The notes: generated by a model not told the origin, from the letters alone. A stretch of 10,260 nt of DNA from a bacterium (GCA_029939815.1 JAOZSF010000042.1:1-10260), one strand, 5' to 3'; counted from the stretch's first letter, positions 1 through 6,922 are shown. A program made the numbers and translations.

Positions 1-14
1 ACTTCGTTTACCTC

Positions 15-43
15 TTGAATTTCAAATTTTATTTTGATATAAT
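15..43 (+). promoter_or_regulatory. Sigma70-type promoter of tRNA-Gly and the lipoprotein gene
   Basis: The -35 box TTGAAT lies at 15-20 and the -10 box TATAAT at 38-43, with a 17-bp spacer. The -10 is extended (TGATATAAT). Transcription should start near position 50, about 12 nt before the tRNA. The spacer and -10 closely resemble those of the adeC promoter at 6942-6970 (13 of 17 spacer bases identical). Confidence 0.85.
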
Positions 44-61
44 ACTGCCAACGTTAGGAAT

Positions 62-137
62 GCGGGCGTAGCTCAGTTGGTAGAGCGCAACCTTGCCAAG
101 GTCGAGGTCGCCGGTTCGAGTCCGGTCGCCCGCTCCA
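62..137 (+). tRNA. tRNA-Gly (anticodon GCC)
   Basis: This 76-nt cloverleaf has acceptor strands GCGGGCG (62-68) and CGCCCGC (127-133), a D arm beginning GCTC, and a T arm GCCGG-TTCGAGT-CCGGT. The anticodon loop is TTGCCAA with GCC at 95-97, which reads GGC and GGT glycine codons. The anticodon stem CAACC/GGTCG has one A-C mismatch at its second pair. The discriminator base is T, as in E. coli tRNA-Gly, and CCA is encoded (135-137). No terminator follows, so the tRNA is probably cut from a transcript shared with the lipoprotein gene. Confidence 0.96.
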
Positions 138-159
138 TTTTAAATAATTAACAATTTAC

Positions 160-164
160 GGAGG
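160..164 (+). promoter_or_regulatory. Shine-Dalgarno site of the small lipoprotein gene
   Basis: GGAGG lies 7 nt before the ATG at 172 and fixes that start. It is one of only two clear Shine-Dalgarno sites among the nine confident protein genes here. Confidence 0.85.
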
Positions 165-171
165 TAAAGTC

Positions 172-540
172 ATGAAAAAAATTATTGCAGTATGTTTATT
201 ATTAACTCTTCTTGTTGGATGTAGCGCTACTTATGTAGCAAAACCTGTTTCAGACATCAAAGTTCTTCGCGGCGATGTTCCTGCCAGCAAATACACACCA
301 CTGGGATTAATCGAAGCTGAAAGATTAAACTTTTATCTGCTCGGTATTGAATCAGTAGCAATCGCTTCTGCTGACAACAAAGATCAGCTTAATGATGTAG
401 TAAATGTTATGCTTATTAAAGCCGCAAGAGATTTGGGCGCAAACGCGATCATCAATTTAGAAAGTGATGTAAGTGTTCCTCATTTCCCATTCTGCTTTTA
501 CAAAGCTGAAGCTAAAGGCATAGCAGTCAAACTCAAATAA
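172..540 (+). CDS. Small outer-membrane lipoprotein, possibly YbjQ/RcsF-like
   Basis: This 122-residue protein is probably a lipid-anchored periplasmic or outer-membrane protein. A signal peptide (residues 1-16) ends in the lipobox LVGC with the lipidated Cys at 17. Ser follows at +2, so the E. coli Lol-avoidance Asp is absent. The mature part is short; the segment AARDLGANAIINL (about 84-96) resembles the conserved helix-strand of YbjQ/RcsF/DUF4156-type small proteins. That resemblance is by eye, and I infer no function from it. The start is fixed by GGAGG 7 nt upstream. The gene begins 34 nt after the tRNA CCA end, with no promoter visible between, so it is probably the second unit of a tRNA-mRNA transcript. 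It ends with two TAA codons in tandem, then a strong terminator. Confidence 0.88.
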   Translation: MKKIIAVCLLLTLLVGCSATYVAKPVSDIKVLRGDVPASKYTPLGLIEAERLNFYLLGIESVAIASADNKDQLNDVVNVMLIKAARDLGANAIINLESDVSVPHFPFCFYKAEAKGIAVKLK

Positions 541-560
541 TAAATATATCAGAGTTTTTA

Positions 561-593
561 AAAAAGCCCGCGAGAAATCGCGGGCTTTTTTTT
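561..593. terminator. Bidirectional intrinsic terminator (lipoprotein gene / mscS end)
   Basis: The stem GCCCGCGA (566-573) pairs perfectly with TCGCGGGC (578-585) across a GAAA tetraloop. Eight T follow on the plus strand (586-593) and six A precede it (560-565). It can therefore stop the tRNA-lipoprotein transcript and also minus-strand transcription coming out of mscS. Confidence 0.93.
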
Positions 594-601
594 GGATAAT
601 T

Positions 602-719
602 AGAGGCTGCTTGATTAGCATTTAAATAAGTGCCTCTCTTCGGATCGAAGTGAGATTTTTCAAATCTTGTCAAAGTAGGCCACTTGTAACTTATACTCGA
701 TTATTATTGATCGGTTTTT
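602..719 (+). other. Structured intergenic region with competing stems
   Basis: Most of the gap between the lipoprotein terminator and mscS lies here. Two perfect hairpins are visible: CTTCG-GAT-CGAAG (638-650) and AGATTT-TTC-AAATCT (653-667). They are enclosed by AAGTGCCT (628-635) pairing with AGGCcACTT (677-685, one bulged base), which makes a three-way junction. The same strand has two other partners: GCCTCT (632-637) with AGAGGC (602-607), and ATAAGT (626-631) with ACTTAT (689-694). A weak hairpin CGATT-ATTATT-GATCG (698-713) is followed by GTTTTT. No promoter or known riboswitch class was recognised, and the perfect stems do not decide the strand. It could be a regulatory leader for the ORF at 775, a 3' UTR of mscS, or a decayed palindromic element. 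Confidence 0.35.
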
Positions 720-754
720 AATTAAATTTATCTTATATGCTCTTATGCTGATTG

Positions 755-774
755 TCCGCCGAAGGAGGATGCTT
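755..774 (+). promoter_or_regulatory. Strong Shine-Dalgarno inside a possible hairpin
   Basis: AAGGAGG (762-768) lies 6 nt before the ATG at 775, the best ribosome-binding site in the window. TCCGCC (755-760) can pair with GGAGGA (764-769) across a GAA loop, with one G-A mismatch, so the site could be hidden in the RNA. Confidence 0.4.
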
Positions 775-924
775 ATGTGTTTGAAAATTTTGCGTTTGCT
801 AATGCTATATTACATTTGCCTTGCAGATAATTTTTTTACAAAAAACGTTATTTTTCGTTTACAAGATAAACTGTACGGGAAGGGAAAGCCATTGACAAAT
901 CAAGTTCATCGATTTTCCTCATAA
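775..924 (+). CDS. Candidate small protein (49 aa), hydrophobic N-terminus
   Basis: This ORF has a strong Shine-Dalgarno at ideal spacing and ends in TAA. It starts MCLKILRLLMLYYICLADNF, a hydrophobic run that could be a membrane segment or signal-like helix; the rest is basic (for example KLYGKGK). From 848 on it is antisense to the last codons of mscS, so its C-terminal half may be an accident of that overlap. I do not recognise the family. In its favour are the ribosome-binding site and the structured DNA upstream; against it are the lack of a visible promoter, the antisense overlap and the short length. It may also be a chance ORF. Confidence 0.3.
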   Translation: MCLKILRLLMLYYICLADNFFTKNVIFRLQDKLYGKGKPLTNQVHRFSS

Positions 925-2128
925 TACTGAGATTAATTTTTTCTTTTACAGCAAGATAGGCGTCATAATCAACAGTATTTGTAAAATAAATAATTGAAAT
1001 ATTTAAACTTGAGTCGCCGAAATCTGTAAACCGAACTAAAACAAATTCTTTATCAACACCGTCATTGTCCAGAATCAGTTTCTTAATTTCAGAAACCGCC
1101 TGTTCCATTTGATCGGCATTAGTGTCATAAGTAACTCCAATAGTTTGAGCTATTTTTCTTTTAGTCATCTCGGCAAAATTATCTATTTTTGTGTTTGATA
1201 CCGTTTTATTTGGGATCGATGCAAGAGTTTTTGACAAAGTACGTATTCTCGTTGACCGTAAACCGATTTCTTCTACTATCCCGTCAACTCCTTCAACCTG
1301 AATTCTATCGCCTATTTTAAACGGCCGGTCAAATAAAATGAATATTGAACCGAATAAGTTTGCAAGGGTGTCCTGAAGGCCAAGAGCAATGGCAAACCCA
1401 CCGAGTCCTAATCCGGCAATTAAAGTTGAGACCTTATAATTTAGTGTTTGAGCGACCCAAATAAATACAATGATAAAGGCAAGCGTTTTCGCGGTTTTGC
1501 TGATAAGTGGTAAGAGCTGGTCATCTAATGTTGTTTTGGTCGTTTTAACATACTCCCTGAGATAAGCGGTCATCACGTCAATAATTTTAAAAATGCACCA
1601 TAAAATAATTATTGCCAATCCTATTAAAAGAAAATGTGACTTTAATTTCTTTAATTTTGATATCTCATCAATTGGAATGATTGTCAGAGCAACCGCAAGA
1701 CCAAGAAAAGCCCATAAAGTTCCTAATGGCCGGCTTACCGCGTCAACTATTTGCTTAGAAACATGTTTATTACCAATTGAAAAACCTTTTTTATTAATAA
1801 AAATATAATTATTAACTTTCCTAAGGATAAAACCGAGTAAAATGCAAATAAATGCGGCTATAACCTGCCAAACCTCTACTCCAAGAGCTTTTGAATGAAA
1901 CCATTTAGGTAAATACTCAGCTGCTTCCTTCGCCTGCGTATTTATATCATCAAGCATTTTTAGTTTCACATCCGCAGATGTCTTTTCTACTTCATTTGAC
2001 TTGGATATTATAACCATCACATCAACGTTTTTGTTCGATGCAGTTTCAACTTCAATTTTTGCCGGTATGACGGCAAATGTCATTTGAGCGCAAAACACAA
2101 ACAGTATGAGTATAAAGATTTTTTTCAT
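848..2128 (-). CDS. MscS-family small-conductance mechanosensitive channel
   Basis: This 426-residue inner-membrane protein should open under membrane tension and release solutes after hypo-osmotic shock. An N-terminal signal peptide (1-19, ending TFA) leads to a periplasmic segment of about 60 residues. Membrane segments then lie near 84-103, 134-152, 163-190 and 212-229. The pore helix and family signature follow (about 234-270: Gly/Ala-rich run, LGLQDTLANLFGSIF, FDRPFKIGD). The beta domain (about 270-320) and an alpha/beta C-terminal domain come next. E. coli MscS is near 286 residues, so this is a longer relative with extra N-terminal parts. It starts 35 nt after pheT stops, on the same strand, with no Shine-Dalgarno and an A/T-rich leader. 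It ends toward the terminator at 561-593. The family call is firm; the gating ion and subfamily are not determined. Confidence 0.93.
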   Translation of the reverse strand: MKKIFILILFVFCAQMTFAVIPAKIEVETASNKNVDVMVIISKSNEVEKTSADVKLKMLDDINTQAKEAAEYLPKWFHSKALGVEVWQVIAAFICILLGFILRKVNNYIFINKKGFSIGNKHVSKQIVDAVSRPLGTLWAFLGLAVALTIIPIDEISKLKKLKSHFLLIGLAIIILWCIFKIIDVMTAYLREYVKTTKTTLDDQLLPLISKTAKTLAFIIVFIWVAQTLNYKVSTLIAGLGLGGFAIALGLQDTLANLFGSIFILFDRPFKIGDRIQVEGVDGIVEEIGLRSTRIRTLSKTLASIPNKTVSNTKIDNFAEMTKRKIAQTIGVTYDTNADQMEQAVSEIKKLILDNDGVDKEFVLVRFTDFGDSSLNISIIYFTNTVDYDAYLAVKEKINLSIMRKIDELDLSMAFPSRTVYLVNEK

Positions 2129-2148
2129 TTTTTTTAAAAATTTAATAA

Positions 2149-2160
2149 GTCTTATAAGAC
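2149..2160. repeat. 12-bp perfect palindrome between pheT and mscS
   Basis: GTCTTATAAGAC is its own reverse complement and lies in the 35-nt pheT-mscS gap, 21 nt before the mscS ATG. It could be a dimeric repressor operator for mscS or chance; there is no loop for a stable RNA hairpin. Confidence 0.35.
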
Positions 2161-2163
2161 CTA

Positions 2164-4578
2164 TTATCGGATTTCTATTCCGAGTTTTTCACTTAAAGAT
2201 GTAATTATTTTCTTGTGCGCAGAATCAACTTCTTTGTCTGTTAATGTTTTGTCGGCGGCACGATAAACAATACGGTACGCCATGCTTTTCTTGCCTTCCG
2301 GCACTTGCTCTCCGTGATACAAGTCAAATAATTCCACGCTTTCAAAAATATTTACTTTTGAACTTTCGATTGTTTTTACAACATCAGAATGAGTATATTC
2401 ATCGGAAATTAAAAACGCGATATCGCGTGTTGATTCAGGAAATTTCGGCAGTAATTTGTATTTCCGCTTCGGCTGCCAAGCGGTCGAAAGTTCAGCAATT
2501 TTTAATTCTGCAATTACCACGCGCCCCGTGATATCAAGTTCACGTGCAATTTTCGGATCCAATTCGGCAATCCATCCGATATTCGTTTTTCTATTTATGA
2601 AGATTTCTGCTGTTCTGCCTTGATGGCAACCTATCCTGCCAGCATTTTTAAGTTCAAGTTTTTTAATTCCGAGTTTTTTTGTAAGAAGTTCAATTATTCC
2701 TGATCCATTGAAGAAATCAGTTTCTTCAGCATTCCCCTGCCAACTTTTTTCTATTGAGTCACCCCACAGAATTATCGCGACTTTTTCTTCTTCGTTAAAT
2801 TCTCCGGCCGTTTCTGTTTTAGTATAAGTTCTGCCGATTTCATAAAGCCAGACATTTTTCGCTTTTCTCGAAATGTTGTGCCGCAAGTTTCTTATTAAAC
2901 CGGGGTAAAGCAGTGTTCGCATTACAGATTGGTCAACCGTTGACGCGTTGGCAAGTTCGATAACATCAAGTTCCGGTGCATCATCAGGAAATCCCGCCGC
3001 TTTAATTAAATCAACAGAAACGAGACTTGGGTTATACGCTTCAAGCAAACCTGCTCCGGCAAGAATTTCTCTAATCTGCTGTCTGCATTTTGCGATTTTA
3101 GCAAGCGGTTTCTCACTTTTGAAAATCGTTTGCGTGTTACTCGGGATTTCATTGTAACCTACCATTCGGGCAAGTTCTTCAGAAATATCAGATCTTTGTG
3201 ATACATCAACCCGATGTTCCGGAACCGTAATTTCAATAATGCCGTCATTTTTTACTGAAACGGGAAAACCGAGCGAAGAGAGGATTTTTTCTCCTTTCTC
3301 TGTCGGAATATCCATTCCAAGCAAGCTCACACATTTTTTATAGTCAAATTCAAAAACTTTTGGTGGTGGACAATTGTTCACATCAACAATTCCTTTCAGC
3401 GGCTGACCTTCAGCAAGTTCGGAAATGAGCTGCGCGGCTCTCATACTTGCATCAATCACAGCTCCTGCGACTCCTCTTTCAAAACGATAAGAAGATTCGG
3501 AGCTCAAGGCGAGACGTTTTGCAGTTTTTCTGATATTCGGGCCGTTAAAATACGCGCTTTCGAGTAAAATAGTTTTAGTTGATTCTGTAACTTCAGAATT
3601 TGCGCCACCCATTACGCCTGCAAGAGCGACTCCTTTTTCTTTATCGGCGATAAGCAGAATTTCACTGTCAAGTTTTCTTTCCGTATCATCTAAAGTGACT
3701 ATTTTTTCGTTTTCCGCGGCGCGACGAACAATAATTTCTTCGCCCTCAACTTTCTCAAAATCAAACGCGTGGAGCGGGTGCCCATATTCAAGCAAAACAT
3801 AATTTGTTATGTCAACAATGTTGTTTATAGAACGCATGCCGAGGCGATGGAGTCGTGCCTGCATCCAAAGCGGCGAAGATTTGATTTTAACATTTTCGAT
3901 AATCCGTGCGGTATATCTCGGACAAAGTTCAGTATCATCAACAGTAACTTTCACTTTTGAATTTGCTTCGACATCTTTTTCTTTCAGTTCTATTTCAGGG
4001 AATTTATAAGTTTCCGACGAATTATTATCCAAAGCGACTCTTGCAGCAATTTCTCTTGCCACGCCGATATGATTTAATAAATCGGGACGATTGCTTGCGA
4101 TATCAAGTTCATAAATATAATCAATATCTTCCAATATTTCCTTCAGCGGAGTTCCCGCTTTTAATGAGTCATCAAGATAAAGCAAAGTATCATGGTCATC
4201 AGAAATTTCCAGTTCGTCTGCGGCACAGCACATCCCGCATGATTCAATTCCGCGAAGTTTTCCTTTTTTGATTTTTAAGTCACCGAGTTTAGCTCCGATT
4301 TTTGCTACCGGAACTGTTTGCCCTGCCGCAACGCCGGGAGCGCCGCAAACAATTTGCAGAGTTTCATCACCAACATCAACTTTACAAACAGATAATTTAT
4401 CCGCATCGGGATGTTTCTCAACTTCGAGTATTTTCCCGACAACAACATTGTCATAGGAAACGCCGGATTGGTCGAGCGAGTCAACAGTCATTCCCTGATC
4501 GGTGAGAATTATTGATAACTCTTCAGGTGAGTAGGAAAAATTTATAAGTTCTTTAAGCCAGTTATAGGAGATAAGCAT
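2164..4578 (-). CDS. pheT: Phenylalanyl-tRNA synthetase beta subunit
   Basis: PheT is the large subunit of the alpha2-beta2 enzyme that charges tRNA-Phe, and it carries the editing site that hydrolyses mis-made Tyr-tRNA-Phe. The 804 residues match the full family length. The N-terminal MLISYNWLKEL is typical. An EMAP/OB tRNA-binding domain follows at about 45-150 (VVVGKILEVEKHPDADKL, IVCGAPG). The B3/B4 editing region comes after it (ASNRPDLLNHIGVAREIA near 161), then a B5 domain containing PEHRVDVSQRSDISEELAR, the catalytic-like core, and a C-terminal ferredoxin-fold anticodon-binding domain (about 706-804, starting KYKLLPKFPESTRDIAFLIS). The partner pheS is not beside it; upstream is mntA, 110 nt away. 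The leader has no Shine-Dalgarno and consists of repeat sequence. No clear promoter is visible, so read-through from rnfC-hepT-mntA is possible. Confidence 0.97.
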   Translation of the reverse strand: MLISYNWLKELINFSYSPEELSIILTDQGMTVDSLDQSGVSYDNVVVGKILEVEKHPDADKLSVCKVDVGDETLQIVCGAPGVAAGQTVPVAKIGAKLGDLKIKKGKLRGIESCGMCCAADELEISDDHDTLLYLDDSLKAGTPLKEILEDIDYIYELDIASNRPDLLNHIGVAREIAARVALDNNSSETYKFPEIELKEKDVEANSKVKVTVDDTELCPRYTARIIENVKIKSSPLWMQARLHRLGMRSINNIVDITNYVLLEYGHPLHAFDFEKVEGEEIIVRRAAENEKIVTLDDTERKLDSEILLIADKEKGVALAGVMGGANSEVTESTKTILLESAYFNGPNIRKTAKRLALSSESSYRFERGVAGAVIDASMRAAQLISELAEGQPLKGIVDVNNCPPPKVFEFDYKKCVSLLGMDIPTEKGEKILSSLGFPVSVKNDGIIEITVPEHRVDVSQRSDISEELARMVGYNEIPSNTQTIFKSEKPLAKIAKCRQQIREILAGAGLLEAYNPSLVSVDLIKAAGFPDDAPELDVIELANASTVDQSVMRTLLYPGLIRNLRHNISRKAKNVWLYEIGRTYTKTETAGEFNEEEKVAIILWGDSIEKSWQGNAEETDFFNGSGIIELLTKKLGIKKLELKNAGRIGCHQGRTAEIFINRKTNIGWIAELDPKIARELDITGRVVIAELKIAELSTAWQPKRKYKLLPKFPESTRDIAFLISDEYTHSDVVKTIESSKVNIFESVELFDLYHGEQVPEGKKSMAYRIVYRAADKTLTDKEVDSAHKKIITSLSEKLGIEIR

Positions 4579-4580
4579 AA

Positions 4581-4610
4581 TTTTAGATTTTAGATTTTGG
4601 ATTTTGGATT
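4581..4610. repeat. Short A/T-rich tandem repeat abutting the pheT start
   Basis: Four near-identical 8-bp units read TTTTAGAT, TTTTAGAT, TTTTGGAT, TTTTGGAT on the plus strand. They occupy the position where the pheT Shine-Dalgarno and leader should be, ending a few bases from its ATG. Confidence 0.75.
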
Positions 4611-4611
4611 A

Positions 4612-4645
4612 ATTCCCCCTTTTTTAAGGGGCCAGGGGGATTTTT
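4612..4645. repeat. CCCCCTTTTTT hairpin repeat element
   Basis: CCCCTT (4617-4622) pairs perfectly with AAGGGG (4626-4631). Alternatively CCCCC (4616-4620) pairs with GGGGG (4635-4639), followed by ATTTTTATTT on the plus strand. Similar C-run/G-run palindromes are dispersed in many environmental bacterial genomes. On the plus strand it looks like a terminator, but no plus-strand gene precedes it, so a dispersed repeat is the better reading. Confidence 0.6.
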
Positions 4646-4672
4646 ATTTCGTTATCCTGTTTGCTTGGTTTT

Positions 4673-4698
4673 AATTAGATCAATTAGATTAATTAGAA
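4673..4698. repeat. 9-bp tandem repeat overlapping the mntA stop
   Basis: AATTAGAT (4673-4680), AATTAGAT (4682-4689) and AATTAGAA (4691-4698) recur with a period of 9. The array overlaps the mntA stop codon (4689-4691) and the last codons, so the end of the gene is made of repeat sequence. Confidence 0.6.
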
Positions 4699-5096
4699 AT
4701 TCTAAGTTTTCTATATTTTTGCTGCCGTTCGTAATCAGCTATTTGATCTTCGTATTCCCTGCAAGTCAGAGAAAAGAATCCGGCATATTTTTCTTTATCT
4801 CTGCAAAACAACATTGTTCCTTTTAAGGCTTCAAAGCGATATATTGAGTCAGCATTATTTAAAATTCCAATATCCGCTTGAGCGCATGGAATATTTTTCT
4901 CAACAATGTCAATAATTTTTGTATATGAATCCAAGTCGGATTTTTGGTTAAGATAAATTGCAATATCAATATCGCTACCTTTTTTTACGGTTCCGTCTTT
5001 AGCCGATCCGTGTAAAAGAGCAAAAATAATTTCCGGACATTTTTCTTCAATTTCCGAAGCTGTTTTTTGGATATCAAATTTCATAGCTTTACGCAT
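4689..5096 (-). CDS. mntA: MntA-type minimal nucleotidyltransferase antitoxin
   Basis: This 135-residue protein has the polymerase-beta nucleotidyltransferase signature GSX10DXD: Gly30-Ser31, then Asp42-Ile-Asp44, with a likely third acidic residue at Asp75 (ADIGIL). In characterised pairs MntA transfers AMP from ATP to a tyrosine on the HEPN toxin HepT and silences it. All motif residues are present, so it should be active. It follows hepT directly. Starting at 5096, the ATG overlaps the hepT stop by 8 nt. A second in-frame ATG at 5084 (MKFDIQ) would start 4 nt after that stop; neither has a good Shine-Dalgarno. The last codons overlap a 9-bp tandem repeat. A general MNT-domain protein is the fallback call. 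Confidence 0.9.
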   Translation of the reverse strand: MRKAMKFDIQKTASEIEEKCPEIIFALLHGSAKDGTVKKGSDIDIAIYLNQKSDLDSYTKIIDIVEKNIPCAQADIGILNNADSIYRFEALKGTMLFCRDKEKYAGFFSLTCREYEDQIADYERQQKYRKLRISN

Positions 5097-5496
5097 TATC
5101 TATTTCATCACGAAATAATTTAAAGTCTTTAAGTTTATTTTTTGTAATATTATATAAAATCGCAGGTTCTACTTCTTCGTACTGATGAACAACAATATTC
5201 CTGAACTTCACCATCGTTTTATACGGCTCGGCACTTTTAATCACCCCTAACTCAACTAATTTTTCTATTGCTTTACCGGATGTTGAAGTAGGTCCGGCAT
5301 TATTTAAAGCAATAATCCTTTCTGCAACATCAACAACAATTTCAACCATAACCTGCAATGACCGTTCACAGGCACATCTCAACTCCCAATTACCTTTGAA
5401 TTCATCAAAGTCGACTTTTTTCATACGGTTCTGTAATCGCACAAGATATTTATCTAACAGTTCAAATTTTTTATGAATAATTCCGTTGTATTTCAT
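5089..5496 (-). CDS. hepT: HepT-type HEPN ribonuclease toxin
   Basis: This 135-residue, mostly helical protein belongs to the HEPN/DUF86 group. The catalytic RX4HXY motif is intact: Arg99, His104 and Tyr106 in RNIVVHQY. In studied systems the Arg and His cut RNA and the Tyr is the residue AMPylated by MntA. The neighbour mntA overlaps its end by 8 nt, the usual toxin-first order. The ATG at 5496 lies 18 nt after the rnfC stop with no promoter or terminator visible, so the toxin may be expressed from the rnfC promoter. An earlier ATG at 5501 is in another frame and stops at once. The target RNA and the selecting role (plasmid or region stability, or phage defence) cannot be told from sequence. 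Confidence 0.9.
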   Translation of the reverse strand: MKYNGIIHKKFELLDKYLVRLQNRMKKVDFDEFKGNWELRCACERSLQVMVEIVVDVAERIIALNNAGPTSTSGKAIEKLVELGVIKSAEPYKTMVKFRNIVVHQYEEVEPAILYNITKNKLKDFKLFRDEIDNA

Positions 5497-5514
5497 TTCA
5501 TTTTATCAATCAGG

Positions 5515-6837
5515 TTAATTCTTTTTAGCTTTCCTCAACGCCATAATCTGTCCCTTTCCGTATTTTATAGCGTGAACTAACGAGCGGTTAGCAGGACAAA
5601 CATACGAACAACTTCCACATTCGATACAATCCATCGCGTGATTTTCAATTAACCCGTTAACTTCACGACTCATCGCAAGAGTTTCCAACATAGTCGGTTC
5701 AAGTCCCACCGGACACGCGGAAACACATCTACCGCATCTAATGCACGGTGATTCCGGTTTATCATCGACCCATTTTTTTGTAAGGGCGAGAATACCTGAA
5801 GTTCCTTTCATAACTGACGCGTTAGTTTTTGCCTGAGCGAATCCTGTCATAGGTCCTCCGAGAACTATTTTAGCGCAGTTTTCTTCATCAAATCCCGCTG
5901 CAGCAAGAACTTCGCTTATAGGGGTTCCTATTCTCACTTTAAAATTTCCGGGGCGTTCAACCGCATCACCGCTGACAGTTAAGATTCTTTCGACAAGCGG
6001 TTTTCCTTCATCAACAGCTTCAGCGATTGCCGCCGCAGTTCCAACATTATGAACAACGCAACCCACATCCATCGGCAATCCGCCTGACGGTACTTCTTTT
6101 CCTGTAACGGCATAGATGAGTTGTTTTTCACCACCTTGCGGGTACCATGTTCTTAAAGCGGCAATTTCAATATCATTTCTTTCCGCGGTTAACTGTTCCA
6201 TTTTAACAATTGCGTCCGGTTTATTTTTTTCAATTCCGATTACGCATTTGTCAATACCAAGTGCTGTCATTAAAAGTTCAGCGCCGCGAATTATTTTTTC
6301 GCCGTCTTCAAGCATTAAACGATAATCGCAAGTTAAAAACGGTTCACATTCCGCAGCATTAAGAATCAAAAGGTCGATTTTTTTATCCGGCGGCGGCTGA
6401 AGTTTTACATGTGACGGAAAAGTAGCTCCGCCCATTCCGACAATCCCCGCATCCTGCACAGCTTTAATAATATTATCTTTTGTTTTTTCATCAACGGGTT
6501 TTATTTCTTCTGTCCATTCATCATTCCCGTCAGAAGTAATTTCAATTCCCTGAACGGTTCCCAAAACCGGATGAGGAACGGGTCCAACAAGAGAAACGGT
6601 GCCCGAAACCGGCGAATGAACAGTAGCAGAAATAAATCCATGGGCTGTGCCGATAACCTGTCCTGTTTTAACAGTATCGCCTTTTTTAACGGTTGCATCT
6701 GCAGGCACACCAAGATGTTGAGCAAGCGGAACGACAACTTTTTCCGGCAATGGTAAAGTTTCGATAGCAACATTTTTTGCGAAATATTTATAATCCGGCG
6801 GATGAGTACCGCCCTGAAATTTAAAGATTTTCATCAT
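5515..6837 (-). CDS. rnfC: Electron transport complex subunit RnfC
   Basis: RnfC is a peripheral iron-sulfur subunit of the Rnf complex, which couples electron flow between ferredoxin and NAD to Na+ or H+ pumping across the inner membrane. The 440 residues cover the whole family. The N-terminal GGTHPPDYK is followed by a barrel-sandwich region, the nucleotide/FMN-binding GIVGMGGATFPSHVKL (131-146), and NAAECEPFLTCDYRLM (160-175). A SLBB-like part precedes two 4Fe-4S motifs: Cys365/368/371/375 and Cys404/407/410/414. It starts ATGATG; I take the first, at 6837. There is no Shine-Dalgarno. The usual partners rnfDGEAB are not in the window; hepT-mntA follows instead. Relatives such as PduS share parts of this fold, but the length and double CxxCxxCxxxCP favour RnfC. 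Confidence 0.95.
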   Translation of the reverse strand: MMKIFKFQGGTHPPDYKYFAKNVAIETLPLPEKVVVPLAQHLGVPADATVKKGDTVKTGQVIGTAHGFISATVHSPVSGTVSLVGPVPHPVLGTVQGIEITSDGNDEWTEEIKPVDEKTKDNIIKAVQDAGIVGMGGATFPSHVKLQPPPDKKIDLLILNAAECEPFLTCDYRLMLEDGEKIIRGAELLMTALGIDKCVIGIEKNKPDAIVKMEQLTAERNDIEIAALRTWYPQGGEKQLIYAVTGKEVPSGGLPMDVGCVVHNVGTAAAIAEAVDEGKPLVERILTVSGDAVERPGNFKVRIGTPISEVLAAAGFDEENCAKIVLGGPMTGFAQAKTNASVMKGTSGILALTKKWVDDKPESPCIRCGRCVSACPVGLEPTMLETLAMSREVNGLIENHAMDCIECGSCSYVCPANRSLVHAIKYGKGQIMALRKAKKN

Positions 6838-6893
6838 AAGTTTTATTTAGTTATCAATTGAGATTATTCCTCATGTTATTTATATAGTTTGAT

Positions 6894-6922
6894 ATTATAA
6901 CAAAAAACACTTATTTGCACAA
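6894..6922 (-). promoter_or_regulatory. Probable rnfC promoter (extended -10)
   Basis: Read on the minus strand, TTGTGC (6922-6917) is followed after 17 bp by TATAAT (6899-6894), extended as TGTTATAAT. The -35 matches only TTG. Transcription should start near 6887, giving a leader of about 50 nt. It lies back to back with the adeC promoter; the two -35 boxes are 19 bp apart. Confidence 0.65.

Noticed and set aside
645..673. Minus-strand promoter with a perfect TTGACA at 673-668
   Set aside because: At 17 bp spacing the -10 position reads CTTCGA, which does not resemble TATAAT.
4612..4650. Plus-strand intrinsic terminator
   Set aside because: Hairpin plus T run fits a terminator, but no plus-strand gene ends here; a dispersed hairpin repeat explains it better.
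6501..6773. 90-codon minus-strand frame within rnfC
   Set aside because: It is a frame shadow of rnfC; the rnfC frame carries all family motifs across the same bases.
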